Source: Gonium pectorale (lineage: Eukaryota; Chlorophyta; Chlorophyceae; Chlamydomonadales; Volvocaceae). From it: a stretch of 64,000 nucleotides of DNA. Every line of letters begins with the position of its first letter. The first letter of the stretch is position 1. The translations under genes were made by a program, and so were the position numbers. Shown here piece after piece: positions 37,801 through 47,400 of the stretch. The notes under the pieces are model-generated. The model did no database searches. It was given only the letters and a program-made list of their open reading frames with translations, and was not told where the DNA came from. The stretch lies in NCBI GenBank assembly GCA_001584585.1, contig LSYV01000012.1, forward strand, positions 1,280,574-1,344,573. Reading direction: 5' to 3'.

Positions 37801-40800
37801 CAGGATGTGCCGCTGCCCGTCTCCAAGGACGCCGTGCATCATGAAGTGCACGTTTGCGTCCGTTCCAGCGCCGCGCAGGTCCGAGGTTACCGTCACCACC
37901 TGGGGGTTAAGGTTGGGGGGCAGGGACCCGCAGCGAGGCCAGTAAGAGCTGACGCCGAGCTCCGGGTTCCTTTGTCAACCAAATGTGCCGTCAGATAGGA
38001 GGCATGGCGCAGCCGCAAGTGCGGCTGCGCGCCGTCCGTACCTTGTACTGGATGTACGGCGTGGCGTGCCCCGCGAACAGGATGCGGCTGATCCTGCAGT
38101 CGTCCAGGTGCGTGGAGAACCAGCGGTGGCAGGGGAAGACCGTCCAGTTGATGCTGCCCTTCTTGCGCAGGCGGATCCACTCCAGGAACCAGTCGGGCCG
38201 CCGCCCGCTGTTGTCGTGCCAGACCTTGATGTGGTTTGGCAGGCCCACGTTCTTGCAGGGGATCTGCGATGAGGGGGACCGCGGCACATGACGTACGGTC
38301 GGCTTGGAAGGTGAGGTAAACCGCTTCGTGAGTGAAGGTCTGAAGTATCCGAGCAGGCCCACACTTTTGTTGAGGATCATCGGGTGGGGGGGGGGGAGGC
38401 TGATGCCAGTAACCCGCTGGGGTTGACAAGACAAGGATCACCGCGGCCCAACAGCTCCATTACTGGACATGCCGTGGTGGGGCACGTGGCGCCTGATTGC
38501 ATCAAGCCCTCCACGCAACGGTGTCCACATCCTTATCGCCCCGAGCCGCACTGCCCATCGCCGATCGCCCACGAATGGCGTGTGCGCTCCGCCATCCACC
38601 AGTCCCAACAGCCACGCAGTGCGCGGCGGCTGCCGCGAGCAGCAGTCCAGGCCCCGCCAGCCTACCACCCGACACGGCACCCACCACGAACAGGTCCAGA
38701 GCGCCCCGTCCGAAAGGCTTGGCGTGCGTGTCCTTGTCCAGCAGCCGCAGCTCGCCCGTGGAGGCGCCCTCGTCGTGCGCCGAGTACATCTCCATATACA
38801 CGCGCGCGTCCGTGGAGGCGCCCTGTTGCGAGGGAGGAGGCGCCAGGGAGAAGGCGCACGAGGGGAGGGAGCCGTCGCACGCCGGGCGCGAGAGGAGGAA
38901 AGAAAAGGCGAGGGTGCAAGGGTTGAGGGTGGCGGGGCTGGGGGATGTAGTGGAGCTTGAGCGGCGGGGGCGCGAGCCCAGACGCAGTGTCCGTGATCCA
39001 CTGCAAAGGCCCCCAACCTCTGCCAACGCGCAAGCGAATACACTGCGGTAAAGCCGCCGTGGCAACCGGGTTGCCGTTCTAGACCAGGCCTACCGCAGCG
39101 GCGCGAAACGTGTACCACGGCGGCCCCTCCGTGTGCCTCCCTGATGCCACGCTGAGGCGCACGGCTGGCAGCAGCACCGCACACACGCGCACCTTCATGT
39201 TGCCGGTTTTGACCTCCACCTCGTAGATGGCGACCTCCGCGTGCCGTTGCTCCAGGAAACGGTTGCGAGCCTTCTCCTCCAGCCACAGCCTGCACAACAG
39301 CAGCACGACTCCGCTTCTGACAGTGTGCCACCCTGCTCCCCAGAGTTCAGGCCCGGTCTGAACAATATGGTTTGACCACTGTGTTCTAGATGATCAGACA
39401 ATGCACGCATGACAACGTGTGCTATAGACAGGGGAACAGGAGCCGAACCAGTAGACCAGTATGTGTCACGTGTGTGCGTGTTACGTATGCTTGACGGAGG
39501 GCAGAAAAGAGGTCGAAGACAGGTGTGTTACGTTAAGAGAGGTGTGTACACGTCGCAGTATGCTCGAAACAGGTCTACACGTGACAAAACAACCTAGAGG
39601 GGTGTGTGTGTGTGTGTGTAAAGCCAGCCGCCGTTCAGCAAAGTATGCAACAGTGCCAAGCACCCGTGTACCGCGCTAAGACACACGCCCGCGCACACAG
39701 CAAGGCCCGATCCCGTTAGCCGGAACGCCACCACCTCTTGAGCAGGCCTCACCTCCAGTACTCGCTGTCCATGCCCTGCGCCTTTGCCGTCAGGTCGCGG
39801 ATGCTTTCCCGCAGGGTCACATTTTCCATCATGAGCTTTGAGGCCGTGTGCAGCTGCAGGGTTGGGGTTGGGGTGGGTTTGGGTGGGTTGGGTGGGTTGG
39901 GTACATACGTTGGTCAACCCATTGGAGGCAGATCAAGGGGGACATTGTGTTATCTGCCGCCAGCACCGCAGCCTTCTGACACGGGTTAGGAGCGAACGCA
40001 GTAGCGGTAGGCGTCTCGTGGGCCATGGCAAGACATTCCCGTATGCGAGCGCGCATATTATGACGTGCCATTTGCTTCATACTGTTCTGACCACGCCGTA
40101 GTCACGTATGACACGCCATGAGTGCATTTCACGGTAGCGTGTTGAGACATCAAGCTGGAGTTGCCGACGCTCTTACCCCAGAGTGGCTTTTCAGGTTGCT
40201 GGCGCGGAGGGTGTGCTTGAAGCAGTGGTACCACGTTTCCCGGAGGACTTTGAGCCACGCCAGTGCCTGCGGAACACGAAGGAAACCCTCTTAAGCCCAC
40301 CCGAGCACCACAACCAGTGACTGTATACATTTGATAGCTGCCTGCTAACTGAAATATGTGAGCAGGCATGTTGCATTGCTAAGATGGCTTCTGAACGCCA
40401 TTTGCGTTCCACACACAAGATAGCCGCCGACTGCCGCCAAGCCGGCGTACCTCCTCATGGGACGCCGCCGCCAGGAAGTACGTGTGTGAGCCGGACACCA
40501 GCCCGATGACGCTGCTCTTGTCCAAGGTAATATTGCCCCGGGGGGACTTGCTCGTGGTCGGAAAGCCGGGCTTCTGATGCAGGTTCCTGTGAAGGGTTAT
40601 GCGCAGTTGCGGGGGGCTTCTTAGGGGGGACTTGGGCATACGGGACACCGGCGAAATGCTGACACGAATGGACAACTAACGCCCCTTCGTTCCCGATCCG
40701 ACGACTTAACTCCACTTACACAGGGTCTATGAGGGCGATGCCGATGTCCGGCACCGTCCCGACCCACGCCTTGCGCGGCGTGCGGCTATGCGGCAGCGGC

Positions 40801-43774
40801 CGGACGGGGACCCTGTCGAGGCAGATGTACCGAACTCGCGTAGCATTTTTCTCGTCTGCCGTATAGTACAACCTGTCCTCCGACACGTAAAACTGTGGGT
40901 TACGGACAAAGGAAAGATTCCCTAAGAGCACTGCGACATGCGGTTCCGGGCCCATGGGTCCTTGGAGGTCCAAAGGCAAAGCCCGGACACGGGCAAATAG
41001 CGGTCAGAAATGAAGAAGTCGCGACCAGAGCATGGATCGGGGGGGGGGGCGTAAGTGCACATCGCCCTATGGATGCTCCTGCCCGACGACAACTTCGGTG
41101 CACGTTGTTAACGGCATTCTTATTAAACGATCAGCAAACGTCCATGTCGGACTTCACGAAACGAGCATCCAAGCCCAACATTCCAGGCCGGCTCCAGTAG
41201 TTGGTTTCGCCGTATTTGGAGACTTCCTTGGTTGGCAACGCAACACATTCGCATTTGGACCGCGGCGACTGCCCAATTTTACCACCGACAATCATGGCTC
41301 TTTCCATGAAGGCTCAGGCCTCGAGCCTGGTTGCTGGCTCGCGTCGCTCGCGCCCGGTGGGCCGCCGCGCGGTGGTCACCCAGGCCGCGCTGGAGCTGAA
41401 GGCGCCCCCCTACCCGCTGGATGCCCTGGAGCCGCATATGAGCAAGCAGACGCTGGAGTTCCACTGGGGCAAGCACCACCGCGCGTATGTGGACAACATG
41501 AACAAGCAGATCGCGGGTACCCCACTGGAGGGCAAGACCCTCGAGGAGGTCGTGCTGGCCAGCTGGAACGGCGGCAACCCCACGCCGGTGTTCAACAACG
41601 CTGCCCAGGTCTGGAACCACACCTTCTTCTGGGAGAGCATGAAGGCGAACGGCGGTGGTGCCCCGACCGGCAAGCTGGCCGAGGCGATCACCCGTGACTT
41701 CGGCAGCTTTGACAAGTTCAAGGAGGAGTTCAAGGCTGCGGGTCTCACCCAGTTCGGCTCTGGCTGGGCCTGGCTCAATGCCGATAAGTCGGGCAAGCTC
41801 AGCATCAGCAAGTCTCCCAACGCGGTGACGCCCGTGGTTGAGGGCAAGACCCCCATCCTGACCGTCGACGTCTGGGAGCACGCCTACTACATCGACGTGC
41901 AGAACCGCCGGCCCGACTACCTCACCACCTTCATCGAGAAGCTCATCAACTGGGACGTCGTGGCTGAGCGCTACGCTGCCGCGCAGCAGTAAACCCCGTT
42001 GCGTCGGCGTGGAGTTGCGGTGATGTGTTGGGTTGCATGTAGGTTGACTATGACCCGGGGTGACATGCCGCCCACGGGGTTTGGTTACGTGCTCACCTCG
42101 CATAGATAATAGATGGTCGCAATTTTGATCATGGGGCGCGTTGTGCCTTCCAATTTTGATTTCATTCGTTGAGCCACCAGAGCTCATAACCACGCATCAT
42201 AGGTCAGCATCGTGGAAACAGATGCCTGCTGTGTATGGCATGATGGCTCATAGGATTGTCGTTACGAGTCCGGGAACTAGTTTCTTCTAACGGCTGCAGG
42301 AGCTGGTGTAATGAGGTAGCTGTGTTTCCTGTGCCCGCGCCTCCTGGGGATGCCAAGAGATTCGAGTAACCTTCCCTCCCTTTCCCTGTACTCACCCAGT
42401 ACTTCTTCCAGTGCACGTCTAGGACTGTTTTGCCGACCAGCTTGTATAGATATCCAGCATGCACGATGCCAGAACGCCAGCTCTTGTTCAGGCTCTCTTC
42501 CTCCTCCTTAGACAGCAAAGGGCCATCCATAGGCGTGTCCTGAATGAAAACGTCGCCTGTCCCCAGCACTCGCGTTGGATACGTCACATGTCCCTCTCTG
42601 CATACAGTGGGGGCAACAAGCTGGTTACTACAGCCATGTCTTCTTGTCCATTGGCCCTCAGCATTTCACCCAAAAAAACAATCAGGTAGTGTCACGTTGA
42701 CACTTCACTTAGTATGCAACAGGGCCGTGTGTGGCAACTGCAGGGGGTTCCTGCTATCTCGAGTAAGCCTTCGCGCTGCTACACAGCCAGCCATTGATTA
42801 CGCTAGGAGTCATCCCCAAGCGTACCTGATGCTGACCCGCCTCACGCCGCCGCTGCCAGGCGATGGGCTAACGCCTGGTGGCAGTGGTGAGCCGGTGATC
42901 CTGGCTGTGCCCTCGCGTGCGGGCGACGGCGTGGGAGAGGGCGAAGAAGTTGCCTCCATGTACACCCTGCAACACCACGCATCGTGGCACGTAAGAAGCT
43001 TGCCATTTGCATGCGTATGTCCGTAGAGGTGTGGTGTGGCTCCCCGATTGCAGTGTTTCTTACTACTCACACTGCCCGCCGTGTGCTTCCTCCCCCTCCT
43101 CTTCCGCCAAGCTTGCTGCTCGCGTCACTGTCCTGACGCTTCAGGGCGGGAGATGGCGACGAAACGGCCCCTGGAGGGCCCCTGGGTGGTGTGTGCATGT
43201 TGGAGCTGCTATGAGGCAGTGGGGGCCGCCCTGACACGGAAGGAGACCTGTGTAGGAGGACGACGGGGAAGTAGGGTGGGCGGCGAGGAGGGACGTAGCA
43301 GTTACCCGCATACAAGCGGGATGCCCATGCATCAGGCCAATGCGATTTACCTGGTCACCGCTGCTGCATCAGCCATGAGCCCAAACTCCTCCGGGTCTTG
43401 CCCACCCCTGATTGCATGGGATTTGCAGCACGGGCGCAATACAAGTGTCAGGCATGCGGGTAAGCACGCAGCGCGCTTTTGGGGGGTCACCTGCTGGGCG
43501 GGCGCAGCTGCCCCGACGGCTCCCTGGGTGGAGGTGGAGGCGAGGGTCGGGTTGAAGGCGGGACAGGTGGGGGTGGCACCTCATCATCAGCCTGCGCTAA
43601 GAGTCCGAACTCGGAGGCATCTTCCCCGTGGGATGCGGGAAGGCTGGCGGCCGGCCCATCCGATTGTTCGGAACCGAAGCTGGGCGCCCGCAGGATGGCT
43701 GCAGCCTCCGGCTCCGCGGGAAGGCCAGACGAAAGTGGCTCGCGGTTATCGAAGTCCACATCGCCAAACTCCAT
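22821..43774 (-). CDS. LOXHD1-like protein: PH domain, coiled coil and 17 PLAT domains
   Basis: My reconstruction has 54 exons, every junction in phase, for 2,650 residues, from ATG at 43774 to TGA at 22821. Residues 1-245 are Pro/Ser-rich and disordered (exons 43774-43491, 43247-43071, 42966-42826, 42597-42396). A PH domain follows (about 246-401), then a charged helix [20 protein letters not shown] (402-434), then 17 PLAT/LH2 domains to the C-terminus. Most PLAT units show TSD...GAGTDANV...ERG...GHDNSG...WHL, the pattern of the animal hair-cell protein LOXHD1, which has 15 such units. PLAT domains bind lipid or membrane proteins, so a plasma- or ciliary-membrane scaffold is a fair inference. 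Length and repeat count fit LOXHD1; the PH domain is an addition as far as I know. Three introns use GC donors. The FeSOD gene lies inside intron 4. Exact start is the first ATG of exon 1. Confidence 0.85.
26020..26021 (-). other. GC splice donor in the LOXHD1-like gene
   Basis: Exon 26208-26022 ends AACAA and the intron starts GCAAGT, the consensus GC donor. Joining to 25848 gives [13 protein letters not shown]. The overlapping GT three bases on would break the frame. Confidence 0.75.
30302..30337. repeat. Intronic 12-bp tandem repeat
   Basis: About three copies of TGGTGGCAGGGG, the last diverged. It lies in the intron upstream of the exon at 30292 of the PLAT gene. Confidence 0.6.
30794..30795 (-). 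other. GC splice donor in the LOXHD1-like gene
   Basis: Exon 30879-30796 ends CTGCAG and the intron starts GCAAGC. Joining to 30637 gives [19 protein letters not shown], parallel to [17 protein letters not shown] in the next unit. Confidence 0.75.
32304..32362. repeat. Intronic tandem repeat, about 20-bp unit
   Basis: The unit ACACCCAGGCGGAGCGG occurs twice with a shorter CCCACGCGGAGCGGTAC copy between, in an intron of the PLAT gene. Confidence 0.6.
37508..37509 (-). other. GC splice donor in the LOXHD1-like gene
   Basis: Exon 37564-37510 ends CTTGAG and the intron starts GCGAGT. Joining to the exon at 37152 gives [14 protein letters not shown], the standard PLAT sequence, in phase 0. No GT donor gives this product. 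Confidence 0.7.
39602..39620. repeat. Intronic (GT)n microsatellite
   Basis: About nine GT units in the intron between the coiled-coil exon and the first PLAT exon. A G-rich GGGTT/GGTTGG stretch follows at 39861-39905. Confidence 0.7.
41294..41992 (+). CDS. FSD1: Chloroplast iron superoxide dismutase
   Basis: Intronless frame of 232 residues. It converts superoxide to peroxide and oxygen in the chloroplast stroma. Residues 1-31 ([20 protein letters not shown] and on to VVTQA) are a typical algal transit peptide. The metal ligands are all present: H57 (EFHWGKHH), H109 (QVWNHTFFW), D192 and H196 (VDVWEHAYY). Q105 in NNAAQ, the Gln from the N-terminal half, marks the iron type rather than the manganese type. 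The C-terminal RRPDYL motif is intact. The start is the first ATG after a stop-free leader and fits the known Chlamydomonas FSD1 N-terminus as I remember it. The gene lies wholly in an intron of the PLAT gene, on the opposite strand. A TGTAA at 42307-42311 may be its polyadenylation signal. Confidence 0.95.
   Translation: MALSMKAQASSLVAGSRRSRPVGRRAVVTQAALELKAPPYPLDALEPHMSKQTLEFHWGKHHRAYVDNMNKQIAGTPLEGKTLEEVVLASWNGGNPTPVFNNAAQVWNHTFFWESMKANGGGAPTGKLAEAITRDFGSFDKFKEEFKAAGLTQFGSGWAWLNADKSGKLSISKSPNAVTPVVEGKTPILTVDVWEHAYYIDVQNRRPDYLTTFIEKLINWDVVAERYAAAQQ
42307..42311 (+). terminator. Candidate polyadenylation signal of FSD1
   Basis: TGTAA about 315 bases after the FSD1 stop. It ends before the antisense PH-domain exon that begins (in plus coordinates) at 42396, so the two transcripts need not overlap in exons. 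Confidence 0.4.
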
Positions 43775-44432
43775 TGTCAGCGATTTGGCCCGCAGCGAGT
43801 GCGTGTGTTGGGCGCGTGTGTTGGTCAATGGGTCAACCAACCTCGGTAGACCCACTTAACTGGTGAGCAGCATTCGTGTAAATGTAAGTCTGAACAGTCG
43901 TCGCCCATGAGCCATAAGCGAATGCGGGTCTTCTTCAGTTGAGCTGTCAGTGAGCGGTTGCCATGGGCGAAAGCTGTACAGTCCGAGCTGCAGACAAGCT
44001 CTGCAACTGGGGAATGTAGGCATCATCTACTTGTCGACCCGCCCCACGTCGGGTTTCACTAAAATACGACACTTCCCAACTCCTCCCAATATTGCTCCCA
44101 ATACACTCTTGCCACACACACCTACATACACTAACGCACGCATTCCCACAGATACAACTTGCTTGGTCTCCAAGTGTACTTCGGGACGAAGTGCATTCTT
44201 GTAGTCCTCGACTATCCGCCTCTTGTAACCTGTCCTGTTCCATATCACTTAAGCTTCAGAGGCCCCTAGTAAGAACTAAATAAGTCCGTTTTTTCCCTCG
44301 CCAAGGGGTCGTGGAGGCCTGCGGCCCAAACAGAAGCTTTCCTTTACATCTGCAAACTTTTCTTTACATACTTTGCGGGCGCTGCCTATGAAGTGCGGCT
44401 CTTAGTGGCGCTCGTGGCGAGGAAAGAGCGAC
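43775..44432. promoter_or_regulatory. Shared divergent upstream region of the PLAT gene and the GAF-PAS kinase
   Basis: 658 bases separate the two start codons on opposite strands, with no coding exon between. Both promoters and 5' UTRs must lie here unless an upstream non-coding exon exists. I identify no specific site. Confidence 0.5.
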
Positions 44433-47400
44433 ATGGGCAACCACGCGTCTCTTCCGTGCTGCACTGCGCCTCCCGACGACGAGCCTCATCTCGTTTCGTC
44501 GCAGGTCCGTTGGGAATGACAGACCTTTTACGTGGCGCCTGTGCCCAGCGTGCTGCTGTTTGTGACGATTGCTGCAGGTTACTGCAGCAAAACATGACGG
44601 CTCCGGCGCGGAGGAGCCTCCTGCGAAGTCGGAGACCGGGGCGCAGCCTTCAAAGGCTGGCGGGGCCTTTGCGACCACCAACGCTATGGAAGTGGCAGCT
44701 GAGTTGGCACCGCAACAGGGCCTGCCATATCAGGTGGGCGGTTCTCGGCATGGTAATCGGTCGCAACCTGACAGGCTGCTCGTGCCGTGCGTACGGGGCG
44801 TCCGAACGGAAGATTAGCCGCTCCAGTGTGCAAGGCAGGGGCTTTCTCTGCTGGCTGGACGGCGCTACCGGCCCTACGCACCGGCCAGTGGGCCCCATGC
44901 CCAAGGCACGAACCTTACCCCCGACGCGCCACTCTGCGACGGGTTGTCCCCCCGCAGTTCCACGTTTGCGGCCCGCCGCCCCCACCATGCGACGATCTGC
45001 GACTGCGGACCATCAACGCGTTGAAAACCGCCGGCAGTGTGAGGATGGACGCGGACGCCATCGACGCCCCTCCCGACCCGGAAATCGCCTCCATCCTGAA
45101 GCTGGTGCAGTCTATCTTTGAGGCCCCCGCGGCTCTCGTCGCGCTGTTCGACGATCGTCGGATATTCATCCGGGACGCAGAGGGGGCCTTCCAGCGGGGC
45201 GACTTCCCGTGGCGCTGGTCGTTCTGCGGCTGGACCATGGCCTCAAAGAACGATCAGATCATGGTTATCCCGGACGCCACCAAGGATGCCAGGTGCGTCG
45301 GCGTAGTCCGGCGGCTTGTTTGTAGCTTGGACGCTTGCAGGCCTGCGGACCTGTTGGAGGCGGTCTCATGCCCTGACCCCTGCCCCTGCACCACAGCCAA
45401 AACCCTCCGTCCGCGTCAGCCGGCACGCAGACGTATCTGCCGCATCAGAACGCAGTCTATTGTCTTCTTGCGGCCAGAACCACAAGCCCTTTCTGCCCTC
45501 TCGTGACTGTGGCTATCCCAGCAGATTCTGCAACAACGCAATGGTCAAGAGCGGCCCCGGCGTGCGCTTCTACTGCGGCACGCCCCTCATCGCCTCCAAC
45601 GGCCACCGTATCGGCACCCTGTGAGTGGAGGCGGAGCTTGCGCGGGCAGGCGCCTCCGGCTGCATCGCCTGCCTCGAGGGCTGCCGGAAGGGCTAGCTTG
45701 GACGTCCACGGTTTCGGTGTTGCTCAGGTCTTAAATACTGCCCGTCTCGGATGTCAGGCTCCCTGTTGACACGGTTGGGACTGGGAAGCCCTGCGTACGT
45801 CTCCGCTATGTTTCAAGGTCATTACCCCTGACGGAATGTCTCGCATTGGTCCCTCGCCCCATCTCCCTGTTCTCCCGCAGCTGCTTTGCAGACACGAAGC
45901 CGCGCGATTTTGATGCGTCCCGCTGCGTGGTCCTGAACAACCTTGCGGAGCTTGTGGTGCGCCATCTGGAGAAGGATATTGCACTGCAGGTGCGCGGCGG
46001 CTGCGCGTCGGTAAATGATCAGGCGAAGGGGTTGGTTTGGAGGAGTGCAAGCAGTGCCACCTCTGGCAACGTGCTCGGTGGGATGCTCTCTGTGACAGCA
46101 ACATACGTGGGCTCGGCGATAAACAAAGTGGCAACCGTTTCCTGACCGGGGTGGTTGATACTGCCTGCAGCTCCGTGCGCACGACAACAACAGCCTGGCA
46201 GCGGCATACGGAAACCTGCGCCGTACTCTGGATTGCTTTGACCACTGCGTGGCGCTGGTGGACACCGGCTCGGCCGGCTGGCGCATTCTGTTTGTGAACA
46301 ACCCCTGCTGCAAGATGCTGGGTGAGTTGACGGGTCAGCGCTTTTGCTGTGCATACTTGCACTGCGCTTGTCGGCGGCGGGGGAGGCTCACGTATGGGGC
46401 CGACAGAAACCGCGAAGCCTACCTGACTTTCCCGGTTGTTACCTGTGTGCGCTGCGCCAATGGCTCGTAGCCCCTCTCCTACTGCCTCCCTCGTACCCGT
46501 CCTAACAGCCACCGCGCCCGCTGCATCCTATCGCACACTGTCCTGTGTAGCAACTCGGCGCCTGCACCCCGGACCCGTATGCTGTCCCCATCCGCTCCGC
46601 AGGCATCGACCGCGAGTCCCTACTCGGCAGCTACCTGTCCCGGCTGCTGGTGGACGCGGACGGCTCCATGCTGCCCACCGACGAGCAGCAGGAGATTGCA
46701 GACAAGGGTCGTGAGTTTCAGGCGAGCACACACGTTGTGCATGTACGGGGGGTACTCTAGGGCAGGTCTTTGGGTTGAATCCCGCCATTTGCGTGCGCCC
46801 CACCATCTGGCTGTCCTGTTTGCTGCCTCACCCACTGCCTCACCCGCCTGTACAGGTCACCGCGCGCATGTCGGCGCACGTTGTAGAGGAGCTGGACGAG
46901 CGGCAGCGGAACGACAAGGACGAAAAGGCGGTGCCCGCGGGCGCGCAGCGCTTCCTGCTCACCTTCAGGTGCGGCTGGTGCCTTGCGCGGCGCCTCTCTG
47001 GGGCGAGTCCAGGGGCGCGCAAAGGCGACGGGGGCGTGGCGCAGTTGGCACAGCCATGGGCGACGGCTCCCTTTGCGCCCGAAACTTGGCTGTTGGCTCT
47101 ACCCCACATCCCGTCCATGAAGCGCTTCTTCAGGCCATAGCGCTGACTCGTTGCATAAAAGGTAGAAGCTTGGAACGCGCATTGACTGCAATGTGGGCAC
47201 CAAACTGCAGGCCGGCTTCCCGTGAGGACCTGGATGAGGGCACTATCTCGATTGGGGTGCCGTCCTACATCTCGGCCACGGCCAAGAAACCGACCAACGA
47301 GAGCTGTGCCGACGAGGGCTCCACCGGCTCGGGCAGCGAGTTGTCGTCGGGCGCTGGGTCCAAGCGCCCCGACCGCCTGTACTTCATGCTGCTACAGGTG

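Larger units (their letters stand above)
22821..39289 (-). repeat. Array of 17 PLAT-domain coding units
   Basis: Units in order of translation by genomic span: 1 39289-38042; 2 37899-36989; 3 36789-35886; 4 35624-35059; 5 34794-34040; 6 33824-33100; 7 32848-32150; 8 32021-31043; 9 30879-30111; 10 29879-29092; 11 28848-28348; 12 28184-27558; 13 27225-26600; 14 26440-25793; 15 25643-25014; 16 24831-23895; 17 23686-22821. Each span covers two to four exons and domain edges are approximate. Unit 6 lacks GHDNSG (it has RSDGQS) and unit 15 lacks both GAGTDANV and WHL, so these are diverged. Units 9-13 are the closest to each other and to the animal consensus. Confidence 0.8.
40177..42597 (-). other. 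PH-domain exons of the LOXHD1-like gene (split by a 1.5-kb intron)
   Basis: Exon 42597-42396 ends with [22 protein letters not shown], the first two strands of a PH domain. Exon 40892-40720 continues [20 protein letters not shown]. Exon 40586-40451 gives [13 protein letters not shown]. Exon 40266-40177 gives the C-terminal helix [20 protein letters not shown] with the invariant Trp. The join W/F at 42396-40892 is in phase 0 and restores the WKKYWFYVS strand. The intron 42395-40893 contains the whole FSD1 coding region on the other strand. Confidence 0.82.

Noticed and set aside
22821..39289. Lipoxygenase gene, suggested by the PLAT/LH2 domains
   Set aside because: No catalytic lipoxygenase domain or iron-binding His motif appears anywhere in the array.
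39861..39905. Telomere-like GGGTT repeats
   Set aside because: The units are irregular GGGTTGGGT, not the TTTTAGGG expected in this group, and they lie in an intron. A short G-rich tract is the simpler reading.
41279..42193. Long minus-strand frame of 304 residues opposite FSD1
   Set aside because: It is the antisense shadow of the FSD1 coding sequence and has no recognisable domain.
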